Part shown: in pieces, positions 8,549 through 16,847 of the stretch | Layout of the letters: the number at the start of each line of letters is the position of its first letter | Numbering within the stretch: position 1 is the first letter of the stretch | Source of the DNA: Cyanobacteria bacterium FACHB-63 | GTDB taxonomy: Bacteria > Cyanobacteriota > Cyanobacteriia > Leptolyngbyales > Leptolyngbyaceae | Length of the DNA: 64,000 nt | Assembly (NCBI GenBank): GCA_014695255.1 | Contig: JACJNX010000046.1 | Location: 124,001-188,000 of the forward strand | Reading direction: 5' to 3' | Translations under genes and position numbers: made by a program | The notes under the pieces: generated by a model | Told to the model about the DNA's origin: nothing | Databases searched by the model: none | What the model saw: the letters and a program-made list of their open reading frames with translations, nothing else

Positions 8549-9097
8549 TTAGGGTTGATGAGTGCGACGCAGTTCCGTAATTTGATCCGCTACATCTAAA
8601 AGCGCATCGGGCATCTCAGGTCCTGTCAAAATCACATCGACATGACGTGGACGAGTCCGCAAGAAATCCAGCACTTCCGCCTCCGGAATAAACCCAAAGC
8701 GAATCGCCAAACTCAACTCATCCAGCACCACAAGATCGTAGCGATTTTGCTCGACGACCCGCCGCGTATGCTGCCAGAGTTCTAATAACGATCGTGCTTC
8801 TTCCTCACTAATCTGCGGCGAATCAATGCAGCGCGGCACATTACACCGAATCCAGTCGAGATTTTGGCTGAGCTGCATCGGTCGATCGTAGCCCTGCCCA
8901 ATGCCCCCTTTAAGAAACTGCACCACTAGAACCGGGGTTCCCTGTCCTGCAATCCGCATCGCCTGCGCCATCACACCTGTAAAAAAGCTGCGATGAAACG
9001 AGGTAAACACCTGCACCAATCCCTCCACGCTCAGATTGCGCGCCAGATTTCTTGAGTGTGAAGTATCAAACACAGGCGTTTCAACTTGCGAAACCAT
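8549..9097 (-). CDS. CobO/BtuR-like protein without a Walker A motif
   Basis: The 182-aa product aligns by eye to cob(I)alamin adenosyltransferase CobO/BtuR: VLVVQFLKGG, a central DLVVLDEL (Walker B-like), and the C-terminal VDVILTGPEMPDALLDVADQITELR. In CobO the N-terminus carries a P-loop of the GNGKGKTT type. Here the equivalent stretch is VQVFTSFHRSFFT, with no Gly-Lys-Thr core. ATP binding in the usual way is therefore doubtful. I believe other cyanobacteria have the same variant, so the loss may define a subfamily with another role. The start ATG at 9097 is conserved-looking. Confidence 0.75.
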   Translation of the reverse strand: MVSQVETPVFDTSHSRNLARNLSVEGLVQVFTSFHRSFFTGVMAQAMRIAGQGTPVLVVQFLKGGIGQGYDRPMQLSQNLDWIRCNVPRCIDSPQISEEEARSLLELWQHTRRVVEQNRYDLVVLDELSLAIRFGFIPEAEVLDFLRTRPRHVDVILTGPEMPDALLDVADQITELRRTHQP

Positions 9098-9302
9098 AGG
9101 ACTATCTCAACTAGGGCAATTCACTTTTAGATGTAGCGTCTCTCTCCGAGCCGCTTCACTATGAAACACTAGATATAGCAAAGCGTCAAGATCATTTTGG
9201 CGAATCGATCGCACCGCCACCCCTGACCAGAACATGACTTTTCCCTGATGCCAATACCATACAGAAAAATCAATTAGAAGTACAGACGTTCTGAGAAGAA
9301 AA

Positions 9303-10139
9303 TTACAGTCCCTGATTGAGAGCGCTTCCCGTGCCTCGAAACATCAGCCACGACAGAAAGAAATTCACAATAAAAATTGCCAGCAGTGAGGTGACAACTG
9401 CGGTCGTTGTCGATTGCCCGACCCCTTTTGCACCACCCGTCGTCGTCAGTCCCCAACTCGACCCAATCACCGCAATCAATGACCCAAACACAAATCCTTT
9501 GATCGGAGCGCTACACAAATCCCAAACGCTCAAGAAGTTTTTGGCGGAGTTGAGAAATATCGTATTCGAGATGCCATACAGCAGGTTTGCAATTACCATT
9601 CCACCCGCCATGCCCGTCACCAGCGAAAGCAGCGTCAGAATCGGCAACATTAAACAGCAGGCAATCACACGCGGGATCACTAAGTAATCGATCGGGTCAG
9701 TCCTGAGCATGTAGAGCGCATCAATCTGCTCCGTAACTTTCATCGTCCCAATCTCAGCCGCAAATGCCGACCCAACTCGACCCGCCAAAATCACGGCAGT
9801 CAACACCGGAGCAAGTTCTCGCGACAGCGAAATCGCTAACACACCCCCGACTGCCGTTCCCGCACCGAGGTTAATGAACTCACGCGCTACCTGAATGGTG
9901 AACACCGCTCCCACAAACATCGCTGTGATCAAGGCAATCAGCAGCGATTCGGGTCCAACGGCTGCCATCTGGTCAACCGTATTGCGGCGATTGATCTTAC
10001 CCGACAGTAGATGTACGATGACCTGCCCTCCCAAAAAAATGGCGGCAATTAAACGGCGGCTCCAAGATCCAAGAGCAGAAAATTGCGGAGGCGATTCAGT
10101 CAAAGGGATACTACCTGTTTCAAACTCGGCATTAAGCAT
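9303..10139 (-). CDS. MlaE/Ycf63-family ABC transporter permease
   Basis: This 278-aa inner-membrane permease belongs to the MlaE (YrbE/Ycf63) family, which moves phospholipids or other lipids between membranes with an ATPase and an MCE-type substrate protein. The family core is clear: FVGAVFTIQVAREFINLGAG, then ISLSRELAPVLTAVILAGRVGSAFAAEIGTMKVTEQIDAL, then hydrophobic segments. Five to six membrane helices are expected. No MlaF or MlaD partner lies beside it, as is common for the scattered cyanobacterial and plastid genes. It is divergent from corA. Confidence 0.92.
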   Translation of the reverse strand: MLNAEFETGSIPLTESPPQFSALGSWSRRLIAAIFLGGQVIVHLLSGKINRRNTVDQMAAVGPESLLIALITAMFVGAVFTIQVAREFINLGAGTAVGGVLAISLSRELAPVLTAVILAGRVGSAFAAEIGTMKVTEQIDALYMLRTDPIDYLVIPRVIACCLMLPILTLLSLVTGMAGGMVIANLLYGISNTIFLNSAKNFLSVWDLCSAPIKGFVFGSLIAVIGSSWGLTTTGGAKGVGQSTTTAVVTSLLAIFIVNFFLSWLMFRGTGSALNQGL

Positions 10140-10210
10140 ATCAAATTCGTTTATAACTGAGTTTGACGGGCTTATCGTAAAATCTTCCGTTAATTGTAAG
10201 AGGACTCTGC

Positions 10211-11368
10211 ATGGTAGGAAAGCACTTTCAGCCTACAACTCTCATTGTTCCGCCTGATGATGACCGTTCGATCGATTATCACTACCATGCTCCAGGCACC
10301 ATCCCCGGCACGTTGACCATTCCCAAAGATGCGGAGCCTCCCGTTATTGGCTTGATCGATTACAGCAACGAAAAAACCATCCGACTCCAGATCGAGGAGC
10401 CAGAAGAATGTGCGCCTTATCTCGATACTGAGTCGGTTTCCTGGGTGGATGTGAAGGGATTAGGCAGCGAGGATATTCTACTGAGGTTGGGGCGCGTTTT
10501 TAGCCTGCATCCGCTGGTGTTAGAAGATGTGGTGAATGTGCCACAGCGCCCGAAGGTTGAGGAGTACGAGGATCAGATTTTGATCGTCACTCGAATGGTG
10601 GTTTTGAAAGAATCAGGCTCAGGGTTTCACTCAGAGCAAGTGAGCTTTATTTTGGGCAAACACTATTTGCTGACGGTGCAAGAAGAACCGGAGCATGATT
10701 GTTTTGATATGGTGCGCGATCGCATTCAGGCAGGAAAAGGCACGATTTGTAAGCGCCAGGCTGACTATCTTGCTTATGCGCTCCTTGATGCGATTATCGA
10801 TAGCTTTTTTCCAATTCTTGAAGTTTATGGCGAAGAAATCGAAGCACTCGAAGACGAAGTGGTTTCTAGTCCAACGCGACCGACTTTAGAAAAGATTCAT
10901 GGCGTTAAGCGTGAGTTGCTGACGTTACGCCGATCGATCTGGCCTTTGCGCGATGCTATTAATTCTCTGATTCGTGATGGTAGCTCTGATCTAGTCAGCG
11001 ATGACGTGAAGATTTATTTGCGCGATTGCTACGACCACACGGTTCAAGTCCTCGATATGGTGGAGACTTACCGAGAGTTAGCGTCTAGTTTAATGGATGT
11101 CTATCTTTCTTCGGTCAGTAACCGCATGAATGAAATCATGAAGGTGTTAACGGTGATTTCAACGATCTTTATTCCGCTCACTTTTATTGCTGGAATTTAT
11201 GGAATGAATTTCAACACTGAAAAATCGCCGTTCAATATGCCAGAACTGAATTGGTATTGGGGATATGTGCTGTGTTGGGGAGTGATGCTTACGATCGCGC
11301 TTGGTTTGGTCTATTTTTTCAAGCGCAAAGGCTGGTTTGAGGACTCCTCCACAACCATTAAAAAATAA
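10211..11368 (+). CDS. corA: CorA-family magnesium/cobalt transporter
   Basis: The 385-aa protein has the long cytoplasmic N-terminal domain of CorA, a stalk helix, and two C-terminal membrane helices. The selectivity motif YGMN lies at the end of the first helix (FIAGIYGMNFN), and the second helix is followed by a short basic tail (FKRKGWF). It assembles as a pentamer in the plasma membrane and takes up Mg2+ and possibly Co2+. ATG 10211 has an AGAGGA ribosome site. The N-terminus is about 60 residues longer than compact CorA proteins, as in other cyanobacteria. Confidence 0.95.
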   Translation: MVGKHFQPTTLIVPPDDDRSIDYHYHAPGTIPGTLTIPKDAEPPVIGLIDYSNEKTIRLQIEEPEECAPYLDTESVSWVDVKGLGSEDILLRLGRVFSLHPLVLEDVVNVPQRPKVEEYEDQILIVTRMVVLKESGSGFHSEQVSFILGKHYLLTVQEEPEHDCFDMVRDRIQAGKGTICKRQADYLAYALLDAIIDSFFPILEVYGEEIEALEDEVVSSPTRPTLEKIHGVKRELLTLRRSIWPLRDAINSLIRDGSSDLVSDDVKIYLRDCYDHTVQVLDMVETYRELASSLMDVYLSSVSNRMNEIMKVLTVISTIFIPLTFIAGIYGMNFNTEKSPFNMPELNWYWGYVLCWGVMLTIALGLVYFFKRKGWFEDSSTTIKK

Positions 11369-11392
11369 GAAGGGCAGAGCGCTACCCTTCTT
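11367..11392. terminator. Hairpin between corA and the phasin-like gene
   Basis: AAGAAGGG (11367-11374) and CCCTTCTT (11385-11392) form a perfect 8-bp stem between two convergent genes. An A-run lies just upstream, so on the minus strand the stem is followed by a T-run, fitting termination of the 11400-11762 gene. It may act on both strands. Confidence 0.7.
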
Positions 11393-11399
11393 ACGATTC

Positions 11400-11762
11400 C
11401 TAGTTCTTTTTCAAGCGCCGCAGTTCTTCTTGCAAATCTGCCACTTGTTGGCGCATATCGTCTACTGTGGTTTGCGTCGGTGTGGGTTCTTCATCGTCTA
11501 AGATCTCAATCTTGCGCGGCTCTGTAGGGCGCTGTTCGGGTACAGAGGCAGTCGGAGCCGATTGCTGTGCCCGCTTGACCATTTCATCCACAAATCGCCG
11601 CGCTTCGTCTGCGTTCATTTCGCCACGATCGACCATTTCATCTGCGACTTTCTGCACCTGTACTCGCAATTCGGAAAGCTTCTCGCCTGCCTTTTCTCCA
11701 GCGTAGGAGGCAACTCCGATGCCCAGATACATTGCTTTTTGAACTAAATCTCCCAAACCCAT
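11400..11762 (-). CDS. Phasin-like coiled-coil protein
   Basis: The 120-aa product is largely helical. The N-terminus is MGLGDLVQKAMYLGIGVASYAGEKAGEKL, followed by heptad-like KLSELRVQVQKVADEMVDRGEMNADEARRFVDEMVKRA. A Pro/Thr-rich linker and a short C-terminal coiled coil (VDDMRQQVADLQEELRRLKKN) complete it. This resembles cyanobacterial proteins annotated as phasin-family or PHA granule-associated, but the match is to general pattern only. The longer frame starts at a TTG; I prefer ATG 11762, which has AGGAG about 10 bases upstream and starts the conserved region. Confidence 0.65.
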   Translation of the reverse strand: MGLGDLVQKAMYLGIGVASYAGEKAGEKLSELRVQVQKVADEMVDRGEMNADEARRFVDEMVKRAQQSAPTASVPEQRPTEPRKIEILDDEEPTPTQTTVDDMRQQVADLQEELRRLKKN

Positions 11763-11878
11763 AAAACTTGCGCTCCTGGTACTTATTTCCTCCAAGATAC
11801 GCAGAATTCTAATCGGTTGCCTAGTGTGATACTTCCCGCCTGCGGTGTAGAAAACCGACCCTTACCCTTTAAAACAAA

Positions 11879-11978
11879 GGCGACCCGGAGACTACGCCTA
11901 TCATAAGCATCCCGTATTGCTGCTACCTTCCGGTCCTGACAAGATTTGGGCGTTACGATCGCGTAGATCCGAGTCGCT
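11879..11978 (-). ncRNA. ffs: Signal recognition particle RNA, small bacterial type
   Basis: Read on the minus strand, the apical part contains the universally conserved GTCAGGACCGGAAGGTAGCAGC, which holds the GGAA tetraloop and the asymmetric internal loop that bind Ffh. The flanks GCGACTCGGATCTACGC and the complement of GCGACCCGGAGACTACGC pair to form the long hairpin stem, giving about 100 nt, the usual cyanobacterial size. The ends are set by that pairing and are accurate to a few bases. Confidence 0.93.
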
Positions 11979-12024
11979 TTCTAGCATAGCACTCTAAGCG
12001 ATCGTCTGCTGACAATTTCTTTGT

Positions 12025-12291
12025 TTATTCGACGACGACTCTCCATTCGTAGAGCTTGTAATCGACGCAGTGATTCCGAATCAGCGGATCTTCTTTGACG
12101 ATTTTTTCGGCTTCGTCCATCGATTTCGCCTTAAACATCAACATTCCACCGCCCAAGCAGCCCCAATGTCCAGTTTTTGCCTCGTAGCCTTTGGCGATTA
12201 AATCTTTGACAAATGCTTTATGGGCTGGAACATACTGATCGAAGGTTGCTTTGTCTACAATTCCTTTTTCAATTTTGACGAACCACGGCAT
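12025..12291 (-). CDS. YciI-family protein
   Basis: This 88-aa protein has the ferredoxin-like YciI fold: MPWFVKIEKG, a conserved His in VPAHKAFVKDLIAKGYEAKTGHWG, and the DEAEKIVKEDPLI motif that supplies the family's conserved Asp-Pro. YciI proteins are small dimers of uncertain function; a His-Asp pair has been proposed as a catalytic site. It is transcribed alone and divergently from the 2H phosphoesterase gene. Confidence 0.85.
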   Translation of the reverse strand: MPWFVKIEKGIVDKATFDQYVPAHKAFVKDLIAKGYEAKTGHWGCLGGGMLMFKAKSMDEAEKIVKEDPLIRNHCVDYKLYEWRVVVE

Positions 12292-12407
12292 TGACCCATT
12301 TCCTCTTTAATCAACGGAGACTTATGCTGTAGCGTAAATGGATGATTACAGCACCTGAGTAAAGTTTGACAGGATTTTAGGAGCGTGGGTCAGATTTTTA
12401 ACATTGT

Positions 12408-12959
12408 ATGAACACAGAGTCGCTTTTCTTTATCGCGCTACTTCCCCCATTGGAAATTCAACAGTATGCGAACGAAGTCAAATCGCATTTTGATCACCAT
12501 TATGCGAGTCGCCACGCATTCAAATCGCCGCCGCACATTACGCTACAGCCTCCGTTTCGTTGGCAGCACGATCGCTTCCCAATCCTGAATGAGTCGATCT
12601 CAACCTTTGCCCGATCGCACTCTTCCATCCCAGTCACCCTGAGTGGATTTGGGGCTTTTCCGCCGCGTGTCATTTACATCAACGTTGAGCGAACCGAGGC
12701 ACTTCGGACACTCCACCGGGAATTAATCGAGCATCTAGAAACGTCGATCGCGCTGGTTGATCCAAAAGAAAAATCTCGCCCGTATGCCCCTCACATGACA
12801 GTTGCATTTCGGGATTTAACCAAGCAGAATTTTAAGCTGGCGTGGCAGGAATTTAAGGAGCGATCGCTCTATTTCGAGTTCACCGCATCGCATCTCACGT
12901 TGCTAAAACACGACGGGCAACGCTGGCAAATTCATACGGAGTACCCTTTAGAGGAATGA
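12408..12959 (+). CDS. 2'-5' RNA ligase-like 2H phosphoesterase
   Basis: The 183-aa product carries the two HxT/Sx motifs that define the 2H phosphoesterase fold: PPHITLQPPF near residue 45 and YAPHMTVAFRD near residue 125. Relatives (ThpR/LigT) act on cyclic phosphates or 2'-5' linkages of RNA fragments. It overlaps the next gene through an ATGA, so the two are translationally coupled. The true substrate is not predictable from sequence. Confidence 0.85.
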   Translation: MNTESLFFIALLPPLEIQQYANEVKSHFDHHYASRHAFKSPPHITLQPPFRWQHDRFPILNESISTFARSHSSIPVTLSGFGAFPPRVIYINVERTEALRTLHRELIEHLETSIALVDPKEKSRPYAPHMTVAFRDLTKQNFKLAWQEFKERSLYFEFTASHLTLLKHDGQRWQIHTEYPLEE

Positions 12960-13831
12960 TTATGCAACAGTTAACCAAAACGCAGTTTTATCAATGGAAT
13001 CAGTTTCGGTGTGCGTATGATTTTCACGAAGGTCAGGGTGTGCCGTTGCTGTTGATTCACCCGATCGGCGTTGGACTTTCACGGCAGTTTTGGAACCGAT
13101 TCATTCAAGCTTGGCAGCCGAATCCAATTTACAACCCGGATCTTCTCGGATGCGGCGAATCTGATATGCCGCGAATCGCTTATGCTCCGATCGACTGGGC
13201 GCGTCAACTGCAATACTTTTTGCAAACGGTGATCAAAACGCCTGCGATCGTCATTGCTCAAGGCGCATTGTCTCCGGTCGCGATCGACCTTGCCGCAATT
13301 GAGCCGAATCTTGTGAAAGCGATCGTTCTAAGCGGCTCTCCTGCAATGTCACTGTTAAGCCGAGACACTTCCGATTTATCACATCGAATTGCCTGGAATG
13401 TGTTCGATTCTCCATTTGGAAATGGCTTTTATCGCTATGCTCGCCGAACCGAATTTCTCAAGCGATTTTCGATTCGCCAATTATTTGCTAATGAAGCTCA
13501 GGTCGATTCTGAGTGGTTATCAACGCTAAAGCAAGGATCGAAAGATCTAGAAAGTCGTCATGCAGTATTCGCCTTTTTATCGAGCTTTTGGCGACAAGAT
13601 TACACAGAAAGAATCGCGCAGATTCAGCAACCTGTTTTGGCGGTATTTGGTGACAAGGCTTCGAGTATTAGCCGTGAAGGGAAAGGGGAAAAGGTGGATG
13701 ATCGCTTAAATGATTACCTCGAAAAATTCCCGAATTGCGAAGGTGCAATCATTCCTGGTCGAAACGTATTGCCTTACGAATCAACAAAGGAATTTGTGGA
13801 GAGTATTGCGGGGTTTGTGCGATCGCATTGA
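12956..13831 (+). CDS. Alpha/beta-hydrolase-fold protein with a missing nucleophile
   Basis: The 291-aa protein has the alpha/beta hydrolase layout: LLLIHPIGVG as the oxyanion-hole region, PDLLGCGESD, and a late AVFGDKAS strand. The nucleophile elbow, normally G-x-S-x-G, reads A-Q-G-A-L (residues 101-105), so the serine is replaced by Gly. The expected C-terminal catalytic His region reads IPGRNVLPYEST, with Asn where His is usual. It is probably not a classical hydrolase. It overlaps the upstream phosphoesterase (ATGA). A diverged copy of its 3' end lies at 14161-14288. Confidence 0.75.
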   Translation: MIMQQLTKTQFYQWNQFRCAYDFHEGQGVPLLLIHPIGVGLSRQFWNRFIQAWQPNPIYNPDLLGCGESDMPRIAYAPIDWARQLQYFLQTVIKTPAIVIAQGALSPVAIDLAAIEPNLVKAIVLSGSPAMSLLSRDTSDLSHRIAWNVFDSPFGNGFYRYARRTEFLKRFSIRQLFANEAQVDSEWLSTLKQGSKDLESRHAVFAFLSSFWRQDYTERIAQIQQPVLAVFGDKASSISREGKGEKVDDRLNDYLEKFPNCEGAIIPGRNVLPYESTKEFVESIAGFVRSH

Positions 13832-13881
13832 GGTTGCCATGCCCGATCGCAATTGACAGGCAGAATAGAAGAATAACGAAT

Positions 13882-14148
13882 ATGGGAAGAAAATCAACGG
13901 AAATCGCACCGCACATCAGCGTAGACTCTAAAATTCATCACGGCGTATCTGTAATTACCGGAACTCGTGTGCCCGTTTCTATTGTCATTGGCTCCCTTGC
14001 AGGTGGTATGAGCAAAGAAGAAGTGATGCAAGAGTATGAATTAACCAAAACTCAAGTTGAAGCAGCGCTGGGTTACGCTGCCGATCTGGTCAAACAAACA
14101 GAAGTCACCGTCCTGGAGTTTAAGCCTTACGATACGCGATCGTTCTAA
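13882..14148 (+). CDS. DUF433 protein, antitoxin-like, no toxin partner
   Basis: The 88-aa product has the DUF433 core: ISVDSKIHHGVSVITGTRVPVSIVIGSLAGGMSKEEVMQEY, a winged-helix-like DNA-binding module often found as the antitoxin beside a DUF5615 (PIN-like) gene. No DUF5615 gene follows, so it is an orphan here. The longer upstream frame overlaps the hydrolase; ATG 13882 begins the conserved part. The gene sits between the true and the duplicated 3' end of the hydrolase, which marks a rearrangement. Confidence 0.8.
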   Translation: MGRKSTEIAPHISVDSKIHHGVSVITGTRVPVSIVIGSLAGGMSKEEVMQEYELTKTQVEAALGYAADLVKQTEVTVLEFKPYDTRSF

Positions 14149-14160
14149 TTGTCTGTTAGC

Positions 14161-14288
14161 CATCGTTTAAACGATTACCTGCAAAAGTTTCCCAATGCTG
14201 AGGGTGTAATCATTCCCGATCGAAACGTATTGCCCTATGAATCAACTGAGGAATTCGTGTGAATATTGAGTGGTTTGTGCGATCACTA
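14161..14288 (+). pseudogene. Diverged duplicate of the 3' end of the alpha/beta-hydrolase gene
   Basis: Bases 14161-14288 match 13699-13831 closely and read NDYLQKFPNAEGVIIP and RNVLPYESTEEFV before a premature TGA. The intact gene reads NDYLEKFPNCEGAIIP and RNVLPYESTKEFV and continues to its proper end. The remaining bases, TGGTTTGTGCGATC, also match. It is a fragment with no start codon. Confidence 0.85.
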
Positions 14289-14337
14289 GGTATCAAAAAC
14301 TGAGTCACAATAGAGCAAAGATGCAGGAGACAAAACG

Positions 14338-14793
14338 ATGTCAACTGAACTGAAAGCCAGCCAGAAAAATCTTTATGAAACCGATTTTGTCAAATGGGCT
14401 GAGACAACGGCAGAGCAATTGCGGACTCAAAACTATGCGTGTGTCGATTGGCAAAATCTGATTGAAGAAATCGAAGATATGTCCAGACGGGAGCGGAAAA
14501 GCCTCAAAAGTAATCTCATCGTAATTCTACTCCATCTTCTGAAATGGCAATATCAGCCAGGGTGTCAGAGTGGAAGTTGGCGAGGCAGTATTCGAGAACA
14601 TCGTCGGCGTGTGAACGATGATTTGAAAGATTCACCAAGCTTGGCTCCCTATCTTCAAGAGATCTTTGCTGAATGCTATACGAATGCCCGTGAACAGGCA
14701 GCAGATGAAACAGGCTTGCCGTTAGAAGCTTTTCCTATAGATTGTCCCTTTCTTCCTGAGCAGATACTGAATTCTGAATATCTTCCGAATTGA
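14338..14793 (+). CDS. DUF29-family protein
   Basis: The 151-aa product has the DUF29 signature: LYETDFVKWAETTAEQLRTQNYACVDWQNLIEEIEDMSRRERKSLKSNLIVILLHLLKWQYQP, followed by a SWRGSIREHRRRV segment. DUF29 proteins are small, helical, multicopy in cyanobacteria, and of unknown function. They often sit in accessory patches, as here between an orphan DUF433 gene and a broken HNH gene. A GCAGGAG ribosome site precedes ATG 14338. Confidence 0.9.
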   Translation: MSTELKASQKNLYETDFVKWAETTAEQLRTQNYACVDWQNLIEEIEDMSRRERKSLKSNLIVILLHLLKWQYQPGCQSGSWRGSIREHRRRVNDDLKDSPSLAPYLQEIFAECYTNAREQAADETGLPLEAFPIDCPFLPEQILNSEYLPN

Positions 14794-14965
14794 GGATCAA
14801 TCACGATCACATTCTTGTGTTGTCGATCTTTGTCATTACTTTGTTGGTCTAAGAAAAGAATTTCACTCAGATTTCTCACTTTTTTGGATGCAATATCTGA
14901 CGCTGCTTTCGCAATCAAACGAGCTAATTTTCCTGATACAAGATCAGCTTTAACTAGCGGGTTTA

Positions 14966-15480
14966 CTACTCAATCTTCTTCGCAGATTTCCACTGATAGA
15001 TAAAAAATTTTCCTTTATCTGTCAATGCGTACCACATAAATTCGCGTTCTCTAGATGACATTGTGACTGGTCTTCTATCCGGTTGATCAACTAGTAGCCC
15101 ATCTCGAAGTAGGTACATCAATAATATTTCAGTGTTTTGTCCAAAAGGGAGGTTAATACACTCGGCTTCAGGATTATCGATGAAATGCTGCAAAATTCTT
15201 TGCTCATAATCACCGTATCTACTATTCAACACAGAAAGGCTCTGCTTGTACATTTCTATAGATTTTTTGTCTATATCTCCTCTATCAAACCTTGTAGGGC
15301 AAGTTGGACACAACGCAATAAGATTTTCAAACTCGTGTTTTTGGCATTTTGCCCAAGGAATGATGTGAGCTAGTTCTACAGGAGTTTGTCGGCAAGTTGG
15401 AATTGCACACCTGTGTCCTGCTTCAACTAAAACTTGTCTCTTTAAATGAAGTGAGTAGGTATATCTGGTCTATCACTCAT
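14966..15480 (-). pseudogene. HNH endonuclease gene with a frameshift near its 5' end
   Basis: Read on the minus strand, ATG 15480 starts MSDRPDIPTHF and hits TAA after 12 codons. In another frame, from about 15450 onward, HLKRQVLVEAGHRCAIPTC, then ELAHIIPWAKC, then HEFENLIALCPTC give the Cys/His pattern of an HNH endonuclease. This frame runs on to 14966, ending in a helical C-terminal domain. The second frame has no ATG or GTG before an upstream TAG. A one-base change around 15441-15455 therefore separates the start from the HNH core. The lesion could be real or a sequencing error; a TTG at 15313 could only yield a fragment lacking most of the HNH motif. Confidence 0.75.
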
Positions 15481-15527
15481 GTTTCTTGCTTCTTACAGTC
15501 AACTTTCAAATATCGCTACAGTCTCAA

Positions 15528-16772
15528 CTAGCTAGGGCGATGCACGATCGTTTCAATCACCCGTTGTCGATCACGAATTCCCACAATCCGCACGTAATTC
15601 TTCTGATTCTCATCTAAACAAGATTCCAATGCAGAAATTGCCGCCGCTCCATCCCCTTCAAACATTCCGTAGCAGTTCCAAGAATTCGTTCTAAATCGTC
15701 GGGCATCGACTACTTCAATTCCGAGCCGTTGTCCCTGTCCCAAAATGCGATTCACTTCGCTCACAATCTCAGGAGTCAATCGATTACTCGAAGGCTGACC
15801 GTTGTAACTGCTCACTCGCACAGGTTCCGAAACCGTTGCACCATTATGGACAGGTTGCGGTGTCATTTTAATCTGACCGAGACCGCGATTGTGAACCGTT
15901 TGATTGTATTCCTCAACCAATCGCAATTCTTGAAGTCGTTTCTGTTCGCGCACCATTGTCGTTCCGACTTCAATTAAATGCGGCAAACTGAAATCCGGTC
16001 GGCGGAATTCTGGGGGACGATCGTTACTATTGACCACTCGCTGAGAAATGTGATCGAGTCCCACATCTTCAATCAGACGACGAATTTGCTCGTCATACAG
16101 CCGCGATCGCAATGCCCCATAGAAATCGATCGCTTGATCCGGAAACTGATCGACTAATTTCTCGATGTCGCTTTTTGACACCTGATCGACTTCAAAAATT
16201 CCGCCAACAATGCCAATGCGATCGGCGCGATCGGGTTCCCAGAAAAACTTATCCATCCGACCATCTCGCGTAAGGGGCGCATATAGCGTCGAGAAATCAT
16301 TCCCGGTTAAAATAATCGGAATCCGCTGCGTCGGCTCAGAATCATAACTCCCCGGAAGCTGAACATTCGTCGGATTATCCGCAATATTCATCAGCGTTCC
16401 ATGCACCAACTGCGTATTCACGGTGTACTGAGTGAACTGATCCACCCGTCCCGCACCCGCATCAAAATCGTTAATCAGCAAAACCGCCATTTTGCCGCGC
16501 ACTTTTACATAGTCCCCTGCCTCCCGATAGCGCAGCCGAATCAATCGCGCTGGATCACCCGCATCCGGGCTTTCTAACTCTCCAGCCGACATATAAACAG
16601 CTTCGATTCCCATCCGCTCGAATACCAAATCGCACTGAAACGATTTTCCCTCTCCCTTGCGTCCATGAATTCCCAGAATCAACGGCGCTTTCACGTTGGG
16701 CAAAGATAAAAAATTCTTCGTGATGTGAACTGATAACTTATCGAGGAAGCGGGGAGAAATGTAGTAACTCAT
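15528..16772 (-). CDS. rca: Rubisco activase with C-terminal RbcS-like domain
   Basis: This AAA+ ATPase remodels inhibited Rubisco. The 414-aa protein has Walker A GIHGRKGEGKS (residues 34-44), Walker B MAVLLINDFDAG, a sensor-like IILTGNDF and the arginine-containing TRDGRMDKFFWEP. After a linker (about residues 290-325) the last 85 residues form a Rubisco-small-subunit-like domain (LTPEIVSEVNRILGQG, then FRTNSWNCYG, then VRIVGIRDRQRV), as in CcmM repeats, which tethers the activase to Rubisco or the carboxysome. It is monocistronic, downstream of a separate terminator. Confidence 0.95.
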   Translation of the reverse strand: MSYYISPRFLDKLSVHITKNFLSLPNVKAPLILGIHGRKGEGKSFQCDLVFERMGIEAVYMSAGELESPDAGDPARLIRLRYREAGDYVKVRGKMAVLLINDFDAGAGRVDQFTQYTVNTQLVHGTLMNIADNPTNVQLPGSYDSEPTQRIPIILTGNDFSTLYAPLTRDGRMDKFFWEPDRADRIGIVGGIFEVDQVSKSDIEKLVDQFPDQAIDFYGALRSRLYDEQIRRLIEDVGLDHISQRVVNSNDRPPEFRRPDFSLPHLIEVGTTMVREQKRLQELRLVEEYNQTVHNRGLGQIKMTPQPVHNGATVSEPVRVSSYNGQPSSNRLTPEIVSEVNRILGQGQRLGIEVVDARRFRTNSWNCYGMFEGDGAAAISALESCLDENQKNYVRIVGIRDRQRVIETIVHRPS

Positions 16773-16785
16773 AATGGCTCACTAA

Positions 16786-16814
16786 AAATGGGGTAAGTCC
16801 AACTCACCCCATTT
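16786..16814 (-). terminator. Terminator of the 16848-17168 gene
   Basis: AAATGGGGT (16786-16794) and ACCCCATTT (16806-16814) form a perfect stem. On the minus strand it is followed by TTTTAGT. It separates the small membrane-protein gene from rca. Confidence 0.75.
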
Positions 16815-16847
16815 GTTAAAACTCTATAACATTAGATCCTACCGAAC

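Noticed and set aside
14794-14965. Minus-strand frame reading VNPLVKADLVSGKLARLIAK and onward between the HNH gene and the DUF29 gene
   Set aside because: It looks protein-like but has no ATG, GTG or ribosome site after the preceding stop, and it continues through the DUF29 3' end in antisense. It may be a gene remnant; I cannot name a family.
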